DNA of 64,000 bases from Aromatoleum anaerobium (GCF_012910705.2 NZ_WTVG02000037.1:62001-126000); one strand, 5' to 3'; positions 19,538 to 28,955 are shown, numbered from the stretch's first letter. Program-made: numbers and translations. The notes: generated by a model from the letters alone, not told the origin.

Positions 19538-19571
19538 GGGGCCGGCCGGACACGATCGTGTGGCCGGCCCC
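19538..19571. terminator. Hairpin between two convergent genes
   Basis: Perfect 10-bp stem GGGGCCGGCC / GGCCGGCCCC (19538-19547 and 19562-19571), with a second palindrome CACGATCGTG in the loop, in the 78 bp between convergent stops. There is no T-run on either side, so factor-independent termination is uncertain. Confidence 0.4.
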
Positions 19572-19613
19572 TCGCCGCCCGACAGGCTGGCGGGCGGACG
19601 GTAGGGGCGAGTG

Positions 19614-20675
19614 CTAATCCTCCTTGTTCTTGCCGCGGCTCGACTCGCTCGAGCCCGACTTGCTGCTCGATGAACCGGACATGCCGGAGAAGCCGCCGGA
19701 CGACGAGCCGCTCTGGCCGTGCTCGCTGCCGCTCGCCCCCCGCTGCTGGCCGGACTGCGACTGCTGCGAGGATGACTGCGATTCGGATTGCACCCGGATG
19801 CGGTTCTCGATGTCCTGCACGCCCCAGCACTCATCGACCACGTCCTCGATGCGATGGCGCATCTGGCGGCTCGGCACGGTGCCTTCCAGTTCCACGCAAC
19901 CTTCCTTGACGTTGATGCTCACCTCGCTCACGTCCACCCCCGGTTCCTCGACAAGGCGCTCGCATACCATCTCGCGGATGCGTTCGTCCGAGCGGGCATA
20001 GTTCTTCGGCCCCTTGCGGCTGCGCGACGACAGCTCGGACTGGCCCCACGAGGCTTGCATACCGCCGTAGCCGCGGCCCGTCTGCGACGTCTGCGTGCCC
20101 ATCATCCCCTGCTGCGGCTGCTGGCCCCATTCCTGCTGGCCGTAGCCGCCTTGCTGACCAAAGCTGCCTTGTTGCCCGTAGCCACCCATCCCCTGTTGAG
20201 ACTGCTGGCCGTATCCGCGCTGGCCGAATCCCTGCTGGCCATAGCCGCCCTGCTGGCCGTAGCCTTGCTGGCCGAATCCCTGTTCGTGCTGCTGGCCCCA
20301 GCCCTGCTGACCGAAACCCTGCTGCGGCTGATGCTGCCCGTAACCCTGCTGCCCGAACCCCTGTTCGTGTTGCTGGCCCCAGCCCTGCTGGCCGAAGCCC
20401 TGCTGCGGCTGATGCTGCCTGTAGCCCTGCTGGCCGTAACCCTGGTCATGCTGCTGGCCATAGCCCTGCTGACCGTAACCTTGCTGTCCGTAACCCTGCT
20501 GATGCTGGCCGTAGCCTTGCTGGCCGAATCCCTGCTGCGGCTGCTGGTGCCCCCAGCCCTGCTGGCCGTACCCTTGCTGAGACTGGCGGCCGCCCTGCTG
20601 GCCGAATTCCTCTTCTTCGTAATCCTGCTGTCCGTAGCCCTGCTCACGCTGGCCCTTCTGGCGCTGCGATTTCAT
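19614..20675 (-). CDS. Gln/Gly/Tyr-repeat protein with a BON domain
   Basis: Protein of 353 residues in three parts. Residues about 1-205 are low-complexity repeats built on YGQQ, FGQQ and WGQQ units with HQPQQG and QHEQ insertions; this looks like the prion-like segments of RNA-binding proteins. Residues about 218-295 are a BON domain ([20 protein letters not shown], then [20 protein letters not shown]), a fold that binds membranes or interfaces. Residues 300-353 are a Ser/Gly/Gln tail ending in lysines. No signal peptide is visible, so it is probably cytoplasmic. The start at 20675 is preferred over an upstream in-frame start because of GGAGACA just before it. Function unknown. Confidence 0.8.
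   Translation of the reverse strand: MKSQRQKGQREQGYGQQDYEEEEFGQQGGRQSQQGYGQQGWGHQQPQQGFGQQGYGQHQQGYGQQGYGQQGYGQQHDQGYGQQGYRQHQPQQGFGQQGWGQQHEQGFGQQGYGQHQPQQGFGQQGWGQQHEQGFGQQGYGQQGGYGQQGFGQRGYGQQSQQGMGGYGQQGSFGQQGGYGQQEWGQQPQQGMMGTQTSQTGRGYGGMQASWGQSELSSRSRKGPKNYARSDERIREMVCERLVEEPGVDVSEVSINVKEGCVELEGTVPSRQMRHRIEDVVDECWGVQDIENRIRVQSESQSSSQQSQSGQQRGASGSEHGQSGSSSGGFSGMSGSSSSKSGSSESSRGKNKED
20105..20640. repeat. Imperfect tandem DNA repeats coding for YGQQ units
   Basis: The plus strand is an array of variants of CTGCTGGCCGTAGCCCTG and CTGCTGGCCGAATCCCTG. Longer blocks recur too: a unit with CTGCGGCTGATGCTG followed by a TGTTCGTG segment appears at about 20280-20350 and again at about 20365-20415. 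The array is prone to slippage, so length differences between strains are expected. Confidence 0.75.
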
Positions 20676-20948
20676 GTTCTGTCTCCTCAGGTGGCGACAA
20701 CAAGCCGGGTTCCGACACACCCCCGGCGGAAAAGGGACGGCTTCGACCGCCCATCGGTTTCCTCCCCATCCTGAGCAATAGGCATGCCCCGGCTGGCGAA
20801 CGGGGGCGCGACAGGGGAAGGGGACGCAGCACGCGCCGCGGAGCGTGGAGCCGCCCTGATGCGGCAGGATCGGTCAGGGAAAAGTTACAAGGGCTTGTAG
20901 TTTCGTCAGGGCGCGGGCAGTGTGCGGCCCTTCCGCAGACTGCCGGGA

Positions 20949-22223
20949 TCAGGCCAGCAGCGCGCGCAGGTGGTTCGGCAACGCGAACTGGGCGCAGTGG
21001 ACTGCGCCGTTGTAGTGCTGCAAGGCGCCGATTCGCCGTTCCGCGAGGCGGCGGTCGACTTCTGCGGCGGGGAGCGCGGCCGGGTCGAGCATGTCGGAGG
21101 CGGTCGCGAAACCCCACAGCGTGCCGTACAGCGGGACGTAGAGGAAATACGGGCGGACGATCGCGAACACTTCGCGCAGTCTGGCGACGAGCGTTCGCAG
21201 CCGATCCGGCTGGAACACCGGTGCGCCGATGTGCAGGCTGATCGCGCCGCCCGGTGCGAGCAGCGCGCGGCAGCCGCGGAAGAAATCTTCCGAGTACAGC
21301 GCCTCGGCCGGACCGACGGGGTCGGTCAGGTCGAGCACGATCAGGTCGAAGCGCTCGGCGGCGGCCGGAGCCTCTTCCATGACATAGCGGAAGCCGTCGC
21401 CGATGCGCAGCTCGACGCGCGGGTCGTCGAGGGCGCCGTGGTGGACCGCCTGCAGGTGACGGCGCGCGATCTCGATCACTTTCTCGTCGAGTTCGGCGAT
21501 GACGATTTTCACCATCGTCGGCTGCTTCAGCAGCTCCTCGGCCGAGCCGCCGTCGCCGCCGCCGAGGATCAGCGCCCGCGCCGGCGCGGGATGGGCGATG
21601 CACGGCACCTGGATCAGGTTCTCGTGATAATGGAACTCGTCGCGCTCGGACGTCATGAAGCAGCCGTCGAGCCGGAACAGGCGGCCGAACTGGGGGGTTT
21701 CCCAGACCTCGTACTCCTGGTAGCGGGAGCGGCCCTTCTCGATCAGCGTCCCGCCGCGCGTGAAATAACCGGCGTCCTCGTTGAGCTGCTCGAAAATCAC
21801 GCCTTCGGCAGCGGGGAGCGGCATCGGGCCGGTGGCTGCGGCTTTCTCCGGCAGGCGGCCGCGCACGACCTCGTGCCCGACGATCTCGGCCGGCCGCAGG
21901 GCGTCGATGAGTGCGCGATACACCACGCGCGCACGATCACCGTTGTCGCGCGAGAAGTTGCAGACGTATACGTCGAGCGTGACGCCGCCCGACTCCGGCC
22001 AGGTGTGGATCGCCAGATGGGATTCGGCCAGCACGACGGTCCCGGTGACGCCGGCCGCTGCTCCGCTTTCGTCGCAAAACTGATAGAAACAGGAGCCGAG
22101 CGGGGTCAGCCCCGCTTCCCGGCATTGCGTCACGCACAGGGTCTCGAGCGCTTCGCGCTCGGTCAGCGCCGCGGCGGGAGCGCCGCAGCGATACAGGTCG
22201 GCAAGCAGGTGCAATCCGTTCAT
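20949..22223 (-). CDS. speDE: Fused S-adenosylmethionine decarboxylase - spermidine synthase
   Basis: Fusion of 424 residues that would carry out both late steps of spermidine synthesis. Residues 1-115 are a class 1B AdoMet decarboxylase: VLAESHLAIHTWPES contains the Ser68 that self-cleaves to give the pyruvoyl group, with His73 and Cys88 at exactly the spacing of Ser63/His68/Cys83 in single-domain enzymes. Residues about 140-424 are a spermidine synthase: YQEYEVWETPQFGRLFRLDG, the SAM loop ALILGGGDGGSAEELLKQ, and DLTDPVGPAEALYSEDFF. Self-cleavage would release a 67-residue beta chain and leave the synthase on the alpha chain. Tandem speD-speE genes are common; the fusion is rarer. Confidence 0.92.
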   Translation of the reverse strand: MNGLHLLADLYRCGAPAAALTEREALETLCVTQCREAGLTPLGSCFYQFCDESGAAAGVTGTVVLAESHLAIHTWPESGGVTLDVYVCNFSRDNGDRARVVYRALIDALRPAEIVGHEVVRGRLPEKAAATGPMPLPAAEGVIFEQLNEDAGYFTRGGTLIEKGRSRYQEYEVWETPQFGRLFRLDGCFMTSERDEFHYHENLIQVPCIAHPAPARALILGGGDGGSAEELLKQPTMVKIVIAELDEKVIEIARRHLQAVHHGALDDPRVELRIGDGFRYVMEEAPAAAERFDLIVLDLTDPVGPAEALYSEDFFRGCRALLAPGGAISLHIGAPVFQPDRLRTLVARLREVFAIVRPYFLYVPLYGTLWGFATASDMLDPAALPAAEVDRRLAERRIGALQHYNGAVHCAQFALPNHLRALLA

Positions 22224-22300
22224 CGGCCGTTCGATATCTCGTCAGAATTGGGATGAATGACGCGATGCTAGCATGCACCCAGTATTTAATATTTCTGCAA

Positions 22301-22332
22301 AAGTGATTCGGGCCGGCAGCACGCGCCGGCCC
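22301..22332 (-). terminator. Hairpin terminator of the chemosensory operon
   Basis: Stem GGGCCGGC (22310-22317) and GCCGGCCC (22325-22332) with a 7-base loop, 23 bp past the stop of the minus-strand gene ending at 22355. On the minus strand the stem is followed, after eight bases, by TTTTG. A plausible but imperfect intrinsic terminator. Confidence 0.45.
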
Positions 22333-22354
22333 GGCCGGGTACCGAATGCCGGCG

Positions 22355-23485
22355 CTATTTGGGCGCCAGCTTGTCGACGCCGCCCTGCAGCAACCGGCGC
22401 ACCACCTGCGCGTGGTGTGTCGACTCCCGCTCGCGCTCGCGGAAGTGCTGCCGCATTCCGGCAATCTGCTGCTGTTCGACGCGTTCGGCCATCCGCGCGT
22501 TGAGCGCTGCGCCCTCCTCGAGGGCGCGCACGGCCGTCCACAGCGCCTCCTCGATCGCCTCGTCCTGTTCCGTGAGCAGTGATTCGAGCGTGTAGGCGTG
22601 GCCGACACGGCAGCGGAAGCGGATCAGCGCCTCGTCGCGGATTTCCCACAACGCCCCGCGGCACTCGGGGCAGATGTAGGGCGCCGGTGACGCGATCCGG
22701 CGCAGCAACTCCTCGCTGTCGGGGCTGCCCGCGGCGATCTTCGCTTCGACGACATCGATCTCCGTCGTTGCCATGTTCGTTTTTGCATTCTCTGTCTTCG
22801 CCATGTTCGTCTCCCGTGATTGCGGATTCGAAACAGCGGGGGGCCCGGAATGCAGGCACGGCTGCGGGCTCGGGTTCGGCGCGCCCGCTGCGGCGCCGGC
22901 CGGCAGGGGTTTTGTCAGGCTCACCAGCACGCGCGGGATCTCGTGCAGCGGCACGCAGTGGTCGATCTCGGTCTCGCGCAGCGCGCTCTGCGGCATCGAC
23001 GGGAAAAGCGCGTCGCGGGGGTCCTGGACGATCGTCGTGCCGCCGCGCAGCTTGATCGACCTCAGGCCGGCTGCGCCGTCGTACAGGTTGCCGGTGAGGA
23101 CGACGCCGATCACCGCCGGGCCGTAGGCGATCGCCGCGCTGCGGAACAGCGGGTCGATCGCCGGCCGCACGTTGTTCTCGCGCGGGCCTCGCGACATGCG
23201 CACCTGGTCGCGCTCCACCAGAAGGTGGAAATCCGGCGGCGCGACGTAGATGCGCCCGGAACGGAGCGGCTCGCCGTCAACGGCCCGGCCCGCCGGCAGC
23301 GGACCGGCACGCGCCAGGATGTCCGGCAGCATCGAAGGGCTGTCGCGCGACAAGTGCAGGACGACGAAGACGGCGGCCGGAAGATTCTCCGGCAGCGCGC
23401 GCGCGACGCTGCGCAGCGCCTCGACCCCTCCGGCCGAAGCACCGATGACGATCACGCGAAAGTGCGAAGAGGTCGTGCTGGACAT
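22355..23485 (-). CDS. CheB-type methylesterase without receiver domain, with C-terminal zinc motif
   Basis: Protein of 376 residues. Residues about 8-195 are a CheB catalytic domain: Ser17 in VIVIGASAGGVEAL, His44 in VVLHLSRDSP and the Asp in VVLTGNLYDGAAGL form the esterase triad. The usual phospho-receiver domain is missing. After a Pro-rich linker, residues about 265-300 contain ICPECRGALWEI...FRCRVGHAY, a probable Zn-binding motif, followed by a long charged helix. Proteins of this design are usually found outside the main chemotaxis operons. It is the last gene of a three-gene operon, 48 bp after the GGDEF/EAL gene. Confidence 0.87.
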   Translation of the reverse strand: MSSTTSSHFRVIVIGASAGGVEALRSVARALPENLPAAVFVVLHLSRDSPSMLPDILARAGPLPAGRAVDGEPLRSGRIYVAPPDFHLLVERDQVRMSRGPRENNVRPAIDPLFRSAAIAYGPAVIGVVLTGNLYDGAAGLRSIKLRGGTTIVQDPRDALFPSMPQSALRETEIDHCVPLHEIPRVLVSLTKPLPAGAAAGAPNPSPQPCLHSGPPAVSNPQSRETNMAKTENAKTNMATTEIDVVEAKIAAGSPDSEELLRRIASPAPYICPECRGALWEIRDEALIRFRCRVGHAYTLESLLTEQDEAIEEALWTAVRALEEGAALNARMAERVEQQQIAGMRQHFRERERESTHHAQVVRRLLQGGVDKLAPK

Positions 23486-23533
23486 GCGCTGCCTCGGTGG
23501 TGGCGGCGGCCGGGTGCCGGGCCCCGGCGCCGG

Positions 23534-25759
23534 CTAGCCGGCGCGCAGCAGTTCGGCGAGTTTCTCTGCCGACACCGGCTTGCTGAAGAAGTGCCCCTGG
23601 AATTCGTCACAGCACTGCCCCTGCAAGAAGCTCGCCTGCTGTGCAGTCTCGACGCCTTCGGCAATCACGCGCATGTTCAGGTTCTTCGCCAGCCCGATGA
23701 TCGCGCCGGTGATCGCGCCCGCGTCGCCGTCGCCGCCGAGGTCGCGCACGAAGGACTGGTCGATCTTCAGCTTGCTGATCGGGAAGCTGCGCAGATAGCT
23801 CAGCGACGAGTAGCCGGTGCCAAAGTCGTCGATCGACATCCGTACCCCCATTTCCTTGAGCTCGCTCATCAGGCCGGAAGTCGCGACGTGATCGTGCATC
23901 AGCACGCTTTCGGTCAGCTCGAGTTCCAGCGTGCCGGGCTCGATGTGGCTCACGGCGAGCAGCCGACGGATCAGGTCGAGAAGGTTCTTCTGCGAGAACT
24001 GCAGCGCCGAGATGTTCACCGACACCGTGATCTTCTTCAGCCCGGCCTCGCGCCACGCGCGCGTCTGTTGGCACGCGCGTTCGAGCACCCACGCGCCGAT
24101 CGGCACGATCAGCCCGGTTTCCTCGGCGACCGGAATGAACTGCGCGGGCATGACGAGGCCGCGTTGAGGATGCTGCCAGCGCAGCAGCGCCTCCGTCCCG
24201 ACGATGTCGCCGCTGCCGTCGAACTGCGGCTGGAACACGAGCCTGAACTCGCCGCGTTCGATCGCCCGGTGCAGGTCGTTTTCGAGCGCGAGCCGCTCGA
24301 GCGCGTGCGCGTTCATGTCGGCAGTGAAGAACTGGAACTGGTTGCGCCCGCTTGCTTTCGAGCGGTACATCGCGATGTCGGCGTTGCGGATCAGGGTGTC
24401 CGGGTCCGTCGCGTCGTCGGGGAACACGCTGATGCCGATGCTGAACGAGACGTTCAGCACGTAGCCGTTGACCGGGATGCTCTGCTCCATCGCCTCGATG
24501 ATCTTCCCGGCGACATGTGCCGCCTGTTCGGCCGAGTCGACGTGCGGCAGCATCACGATGAATTCGTCGCCGCCGCGGCGCGCCACCGTGTCGTCCTCGC
24601 GCACGCTGGCCTTGAGACGCTTGGCGACTTCCTGCAGCAGGTGGTCGCCGACGAGGTGGCCGAGCGAATCGTTGATCGTCTTGAAGCGGTCGAGGTCGAG
24701 GAACAGCACCGCCGCCCGCGTTCCCTCGCGGGCGGCGTGGGCGAGGCCTTGCTGCATGCGGTCCTGCAACAGCGCGCGGTTCGGCAGCAGGGTCAGCGGG
24801 TCGTAATGGGCGAGGAACCGGATGCGCGACGTGGCCGCCCGCTGGTCGGTGATCTCGGCGTAGATCGCGATGCAGTTCTCGATGCCGCCGGCCTCGTTGC
24901 GCACCGCGTGGATCGTCAGCCATTCGTTGTAGATCTCGCCGTTCTTGCGGCGATTGCTGATCTCGCCGCTCCACGAGCCGTGGCGTTCGATCGCGCTCCA
25001 CATCTCGCGGTAGAAATCCCGATCATGGCGGCCCGAGGCGAGCAGTTTCGGGTTGCGGCCGAGCACTTCGTCGGCCGAGTAGCCGGTGACTGCGGTGAAG
25101 GCGCGATTGACCGACACGATGCGGTTGAGGCTGTCGGTGATCATGATCGCGTCGGTGCTGCGCTCGAACACCTGGGCGATCAGGTTGAGGCGGTCTTCTT
25201 CGCGCTTGCGGTCGCTGAGGTCGACGAGCGCGGTGCGGCAGAGGCGCCCGCTGCCATACTGCCCAAATGCGACGCTCTCGAGCCGCACGTGGCGGATCGG
25301 GCTCTCGCGAGCGGGCGAGGTGCGCAGCGGCAGGTGGTCGAACACCCGGCCCGGCTCCGACATCACGCGGCGCAGGTGGCCGAACAGCTGCGCCGTCGCG
25401 CCGTTCGGCAGCCAGCCGCTCAGCGGCATGCCGATCACCTGCGCGCGGTCCTGCCCGAGCAGGCGCGCGCCGGTCAGGTTGATCTCGAGGATCGCGCCGC
25501 TCTCGTCGAGCGTCATGTAGCCGACCGGGGCGAAATCGTAGAGGTCGCTGTAGCGGTCACGGGCGTCCTCGAGCGCCCGCCGCGCCTCGATGAGTTCCTC
25601 GTTCTGCGCTTCCAGCTCGATCTGGTGCACCCGCAGCTCCTCGACGACGGACGAGAGGTCCGCACCGTCGCGCAGTGCTGCGAGGCGCGCTTCGAGCTCG
25701 CGGATGCGCGCGATCAGCTCATCCCTGGACTTGCCGTCCTCGCCATACCCGTCGTCCAT
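23534..25759 (-). CDS. PAS-PAS-GGDEF-EAL cyclic-di-GMP signalling protein
   Basis: Cytoplasmic protein of 741 residues. A coiled coil at about 10-70 is followed by PAS domains at about 70-185 and 190-310, a GGDEF domain (about 315-475, intact ARRGGDEFIVMLP) and an EAL domain (about 490-735). The EAL residues needed for hydrolysis are present: GTEALLRWQHP, ELTESVLMHD, DDFGTGYSSLSYLRS and VIAEGVET. Both activities could therefore work, with hydrolysis often dominating in such hybrids. No transmembrane segment was seen. It starts 2 bp after the stop of the CheB-CheR gene, so the two are co-translated. Confidence 0.93.
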   Translation of the reverse strand: MDDGYGEDGKSRDELIARIRELEARLAALRDGADLSSVVEELRVHQIELEAQNEELIEARRALEDARDRYSDLYDFAPVGYMTLDESGAILEINLTGARLLGQDRAQVIGMPLSGWLPNGATAQLFGHLRRVMSEPGRVFDHLPLRTSPARESPIRHVRLESVAFGQYGSGRLCRTALVDLSDRKREEDRLNLIAQVFERSTDAIMITDSLNRIVSVNRAFTAVTGYSADEVLGRNPKLLASGRHDRDFYREMWSAIERHGSWSGEISNRRKNGEIYNEWLTIHAVRNEAGGIENCIAIYAEITDQRAATSRIRFLAHYDPLTLLPNRALLQDRMQQGLAHAAREGTRAAVLFLDLDRFKTINDSLGHLVGDHLLQEVAKRLKASVREDDTVARRGGDEFIVMLPHVDSAEQAAHVAGKIIEAMEQSIPVNGYVLNVSFSIGISVFPDDATDPDTLIRNADIAMYRSKASGRNQFQFFTADMNAHALERLALENDLHRAIERGEFRLVFQPQFDGSGDIVGTEALLRWQHPQRGLVMPAQFIPVAEETGLIVPIGAWVLERACQQTRAWREAGLKKITVSVNISALQFSQKNLLDLIRRLLAVSHIEPGTLELELTESVLMHDHVATSGLMSELKEMGVRMSIDDFGTGYSSLSYLRSFPISKLKIDQSFVRDLGGDGDAGAITGAIIGLAKNLNMRVIAEGVETAQQASFLQGQCCDEFQGHFFSKPVSAEKLAELLRAG

Positions 25760-25761
25760 GG

Positions 25762-28704
25762 CTACTCCTTGTCCGGCGCGAGGCCGGCGTTATCGGCGCC
25801 GCCCTCGATCTGCATCAGCACGAGGAACGGCGGCCCTGAGGCCGCGTCTATCGGCCGGCCGCTGATGCGCACGCGCCGCCGCCCGATGGCCTCGAAGTCA
25901 TGCTCGACGACGAAATCCTCGAACCCCTCGCCGTGCGTGCATACCCCTTCGAGTGCCTTGCGCAGCCGTGGGATCCCCCACTGGCCGTTGCCCAGATGGT
26001 AAAGGAGGTTGCCGACCGTCTCCAGCGGGGCGACCCGGAACGTGTCGAGAAACGCCGGATTCGCCGACACGACCTTGAGGTTTTTGTCGAGCACCAGCAG
26101 CGGGTGCCGGACCGCGTTGACGATGCCCTGCGCGTAGTCGCGGGCCTCCTGCGCCATCTGCAGCGCGCGCTTGGTGTCGTCGATGTCGACGAACGCGACG
26201 ACCGCGCCTTCGAGCCGGCTCTCGATCGTCTTGTACGGCCGCACGCGGATCGAATACCAGCGTCCGTCGCGCGCCTGGCCTTCGATCTCCTGCACCGTGA
26301 CGGTGTCGATGACCTGCGTGATGCGCTTCGGCAGATCCGGCACCCGGATGCCGAGTTCGATGTCGCCGATCGTGCGTCCGATGTCGCGGTCATCGAGATT
26401 CAGGTGCTTCCCGGCCAGCGGCGTGTAGCGGCGGATGCGCAAGTCGGTACCGAGGATCACGATCGGGACGTTGACGCTGCCGAGCAGGTTCGACAGGTCG
26501 TTGTTGAGCTGCGACAGCTCGCGGTTGCGCGTCTCGAGCTCCTCGTTGACGGTGGACAGCTCCTCGTTGACCGACTGCAGCTCTTCCTTGGCTGTTTCGA
26601 GCTCTTCGTTGGTGCTCTGCAGTTCCTCGTTGCTCGACAGGATCTCCTCGTTGGCCGAGCGCAGTTCCTCGTTGATCGTCTCGTCCTGCTCGATCACCGA
26701 CTGCAGGTATTCCCGGGTCGTGGCGAGCTCGTGTTCGAGCCGCGCCAGGCGTTCCTCGTGCTGCGCGCCGGGCGCGCTCGCGCTCCCCGTGGCCAGTGAG
26801 GTGCCGGGCGTTGCGCGGAAGACGACGAGAAAAAAGCCCGGCGCGGCGGATTCAAGCGGCGACACTTCGACTTCGACGAGCAGCGTCTCGTCGCCGCGCC
26901 GCAACGCGATGCCTTCCTTGCGCGTCCCGGCGCGCGTCCTGAACGCTTCGCCGACGATCTCGCGCAGCTCCATCGCGAGCGCGCCGCGCGCCATCCGCAG
27001 CAGGTTGAAACTCGCCTCGCCCGGCGCCGGTTCGAGAAACTCGCCGGTCTGGCCGCGGAACTGCACGATGTCCATCTGCTCGTTGATGACAACGCTCGCC
27101 GGGCAGTATCTCTTCATCAGCAGCCGGTCGACGGCCTTCGACAGGTCGCGGCCGGCGAGCGGCGCGGCGCGTTCGTGCGCGGCCGGTTCGGCGACGCTGA
27201 ACGACGAGGACAGCGGCGCGGAAAAGTCGAGCTGCAGGGTCGCCGCGAGCGCCTTCTTGACGTAGATCTTGTGCTTCGTGTCGAGCGTCCGGTACATGTC
27301 GGCGTGCTTGCCGATGGTCTCGGCGCTGCCCAGCAGCAGGAAGCCGGCCGGCTTGAGCGCGTAGTGGAACAGCGCCAGCACTTTCTTCTGCAGCACCGGA
27401 CCGAGGTAGATCAAGAGGTTGCGGCAGCTGATCAGGTCGAGGCGCGAGAACGGCGGATCCTTGACGACGTTCTGTTTCGCGAACAGGCACATGTCGCGGA
27501 TCTGCTTGCTGATCAGGTAGCCCTGCTCGTCGTGCGTGAAGTGGCGCGCGAGCCGGGCGGGCGACACGTCGGCGGCGATGTTGTCGGGGAACACGCCGGC
27601 GCGCGCCGTGTTGATCGCGTGGGTGTCGATGTCGGTGGCGAAGATCTGGATCGGCAGGTGGACGCCCGCTTCGTCCAGGCATTCGAGCAGCGCCATCGCG
27701 ATCGAATACGGCTCCTCGCCGGTTGAACAGCCTGGCACCCAGATGCGGATCGGGTCGCCGCCGCCGGCGCAGCGTTCGATGATCCTGGGCAGGATTTCGC
27801 GCGCCAGCGCGTCGAACACGGCCGGGTCGCGAAAGAACGCGGTGACGTTGATCAGGATCTCGTTGTAGAGCGTGTCGATCTCGGTCGGCCGCTCCTGCAG
27901 CAGCCTGACGTAGTCGGCGAGCCGGTCGAGCCGGTGGACGAGCATGCGGCGCTGGATGCGGCGGTGGATCGTCGTGTGCTTGTACTGGGCGAAGTCGACG
28001 CCGGTGCGCCGGCGCAGCAGGATGAAGAGCTTGTCGAGGTGCCGCTCGTCGGCGGGGGGAACGGCCGGCGCCTCGCGCGGCGTCGCGGCAACCCGCCCGG
28101 CGAGACGCGCGAGTTCGCGGGCGATCTCCGCCGGAGGCAGCACGAAATCGACGCAGCCGCTCGCGATCGCCGCTTCCGGCATGCTGCTGTAGCGGGCGCT
28201 GTCCTGGTCCTCGGCGAACGTGATGCCGCCTTCGGTCTTGATCATCTTCATGCCGGTCACGCCGTCCGACGCGGCGCCCGAAAGGATGACGCCGATCGCG
28301 CGGCTGCCCTGGTCCTGCGCGAGCGAGCGCAGAAAATAATCCACCGTCAGCTGCGGCGCGCGCGTCTCGGCAGGCGGCATCAGGTGCAGCACGCCGCCCA
28401 GGATTGCCAGGTTGGTGTTCGGCGGGATCACGTAGACGTGATCCCGCTCGACCCGCATGCCGTCGCCCGCCTCGCTGACCGGCATGTGCGTGCGCCCCGC
28501 GAGCAGGCTGGCGAGGATGCTGTGGTGCTTCGGGTCCAGATGCTGGACCAGCACGTAGGCCATGCCGAGGTCCGGCGCGAGATGGTCGAGGAACTCGTTG
28601 AAGGCTTCGAGGCCGCCGGCCGAAGCGCCGATGCCGACGATCGGGAACGCCGCAGGCAGCGCCCGCGCGCCGCGATCGTCCGGGTCGTGGTTCTGTTCAC
28701 TCAT
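25762..28704 (-). CDS. CheB-CheR-PAS fusion signalling protein
   Basis: Protein of 980 residues. CheB methylesterase domain at about 20-200 (Ser28 in VGIGASAGGLEA, His55 in VLVQHLDPKH, Asp in ILSGAASDGVTG). CheR methyltransferase at about 215-490 (YKHTTIHRRIQRRM, VPGCSTGEEPYSIAMALLEC, DLISCRNLLIYLGPVLQK). Central PAS-like part at about 530-640, then a strong coiled coil of repeated NEEL heptads (about 665-745, e.g. LRSANEEILSSNEELQS), and two PAS domains to the end. It lacks a kinase domain. It heads the operon with the c-di-GMP enzyme and the stand-alone CheB, a sensory module separate from a canonical chemotaxis operon. Confidence 0.93.
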   Translation of the reverse strand: MSEQNHDPDDRGARALPAAFPIVGIGASAGGLEAFNEFLDHLAPDLGMAYVLVQHLDPKHHSILASLLAGRTHMPVSEAGDGMRVERDHVYVIPPNTNLAILGGVLHLMPPAETRAPQLTVDYFLRSLAQDQGSRAIGVILSGAASDGVTGMKMIKTEGGITFAEDQDSARYSSMPEAAIASGCVDFVLPPAEIARELARLAGRVAATPREAPAVPPADERHLDKLFILLRRRTGVDFAQYKHTTIHRRIQRRMLVHRLDRLADYVRLLQERPTEIDTLYNEILINVTAFFRDPAVFDALAREILPRIIERCAGGGDPIRIWVPGCSTGEEPYSIAMALLECLDEAGVHLPIQIFATDIDTHAINTARAGVFPDNIAADVSPARLARHFTHDEQGYLISKQIRDMCLFAKQNVVKDPPFSRLDLISCRNLLIYLGPVLQKKVLALFHYALKPAGFLLLGSAETIGKHADMYRTLDTKHKIYVKKALAATLQLDFSAPLSSSFSVAEPAAHERAAPLAGRDLSKAVDRLLMKRYCPASVVINEQMDIVQFRGQTGEFLEPAPGEASFNLLRMARGALAMELREIVGEAFRTRAGTRKEGIALRRGDETLLVEVEVSPLESAAPGFFLVVFRATPGTSLATGSASAPGAQHEERLARLEHELATTREYLQSVIEQDETINEELRSANEEILSSNEELQSTNEELETAKEELQSVNEELSTVNEELETRNRELSQLNNDLSNLLGSVNVPIVILGTDLRIRRYTPLAGKHLNLDDRDIGRTIGDIELGIRVPDLPKRITQVIDTVTVQEIEGQARDGRWYSIRVRPYKTIESRLEGAVVAFVDIDDTKRALQMAQEARDYAQGIVNAVRHPLLVLDKNLKVVSANPAFLDTFRVAPLETVGNLLYHLGNGQWGIPRLRKALEGVCTHGEGFEDFVVEHDFEAIGRRRVRISGRPIDAASGPPFLVLMQIEGGADNAGLAPDKE

Positions 28705-28886
28705 GATTGGGGGAAATTCTATACGAGTTCATCTTGCGGGCCGTTTTCGGCTGTGGCCGAACTTCGCGCAATTTCAGGACAGGCGGTGATGCAGCGGATC
28801 GCGGCGAAGCAACCGGGGCGCTATCAACGAGAAAGGGCCGGGCGCGAACGGCTGGTCGCTTGCTAGTTTCGGCAGTCGCTGCACGG

Positions 28887-28915
28887 AACGGCCGCCCGGA
28901 GGCGGCCGTTGTTTT
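28887..28915 (+). terminator. Hairpin with T-run in duplicated segment A
   Basis: Perfect 10-bp stem AACGGCCGCC / GGCGGCCGTT with loop CGGA, followed on the plus strand by GTTTT. No plus-strand gene precedes it here, so it may act for the minus-strand gene ending at 28956 or be a leftover of the duplication; the second copy is placed after a plus-strand operon. Confidence 0.4.
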
Positions 28916-28955
28916 CTGCCTGCCGAAAGCCGGTGACGACCGGCCCGGCTCCGGC

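Noticed and set aside
20105-20640. Possible CRISPR array suggested by regular short repeats
   Set aside because: Units are contiguous, imperfect and in one reading frame coding for YGQQ repeats; there are no unique spacers.
22820-26002. A 1060-codon plus-strand frame spanning three minus-strand signalling genes
   Set aside because: Crosses gene borders of well-defined CheB, GGDEF-EAL and CheB-CheR proteins and has no recognisable domain.
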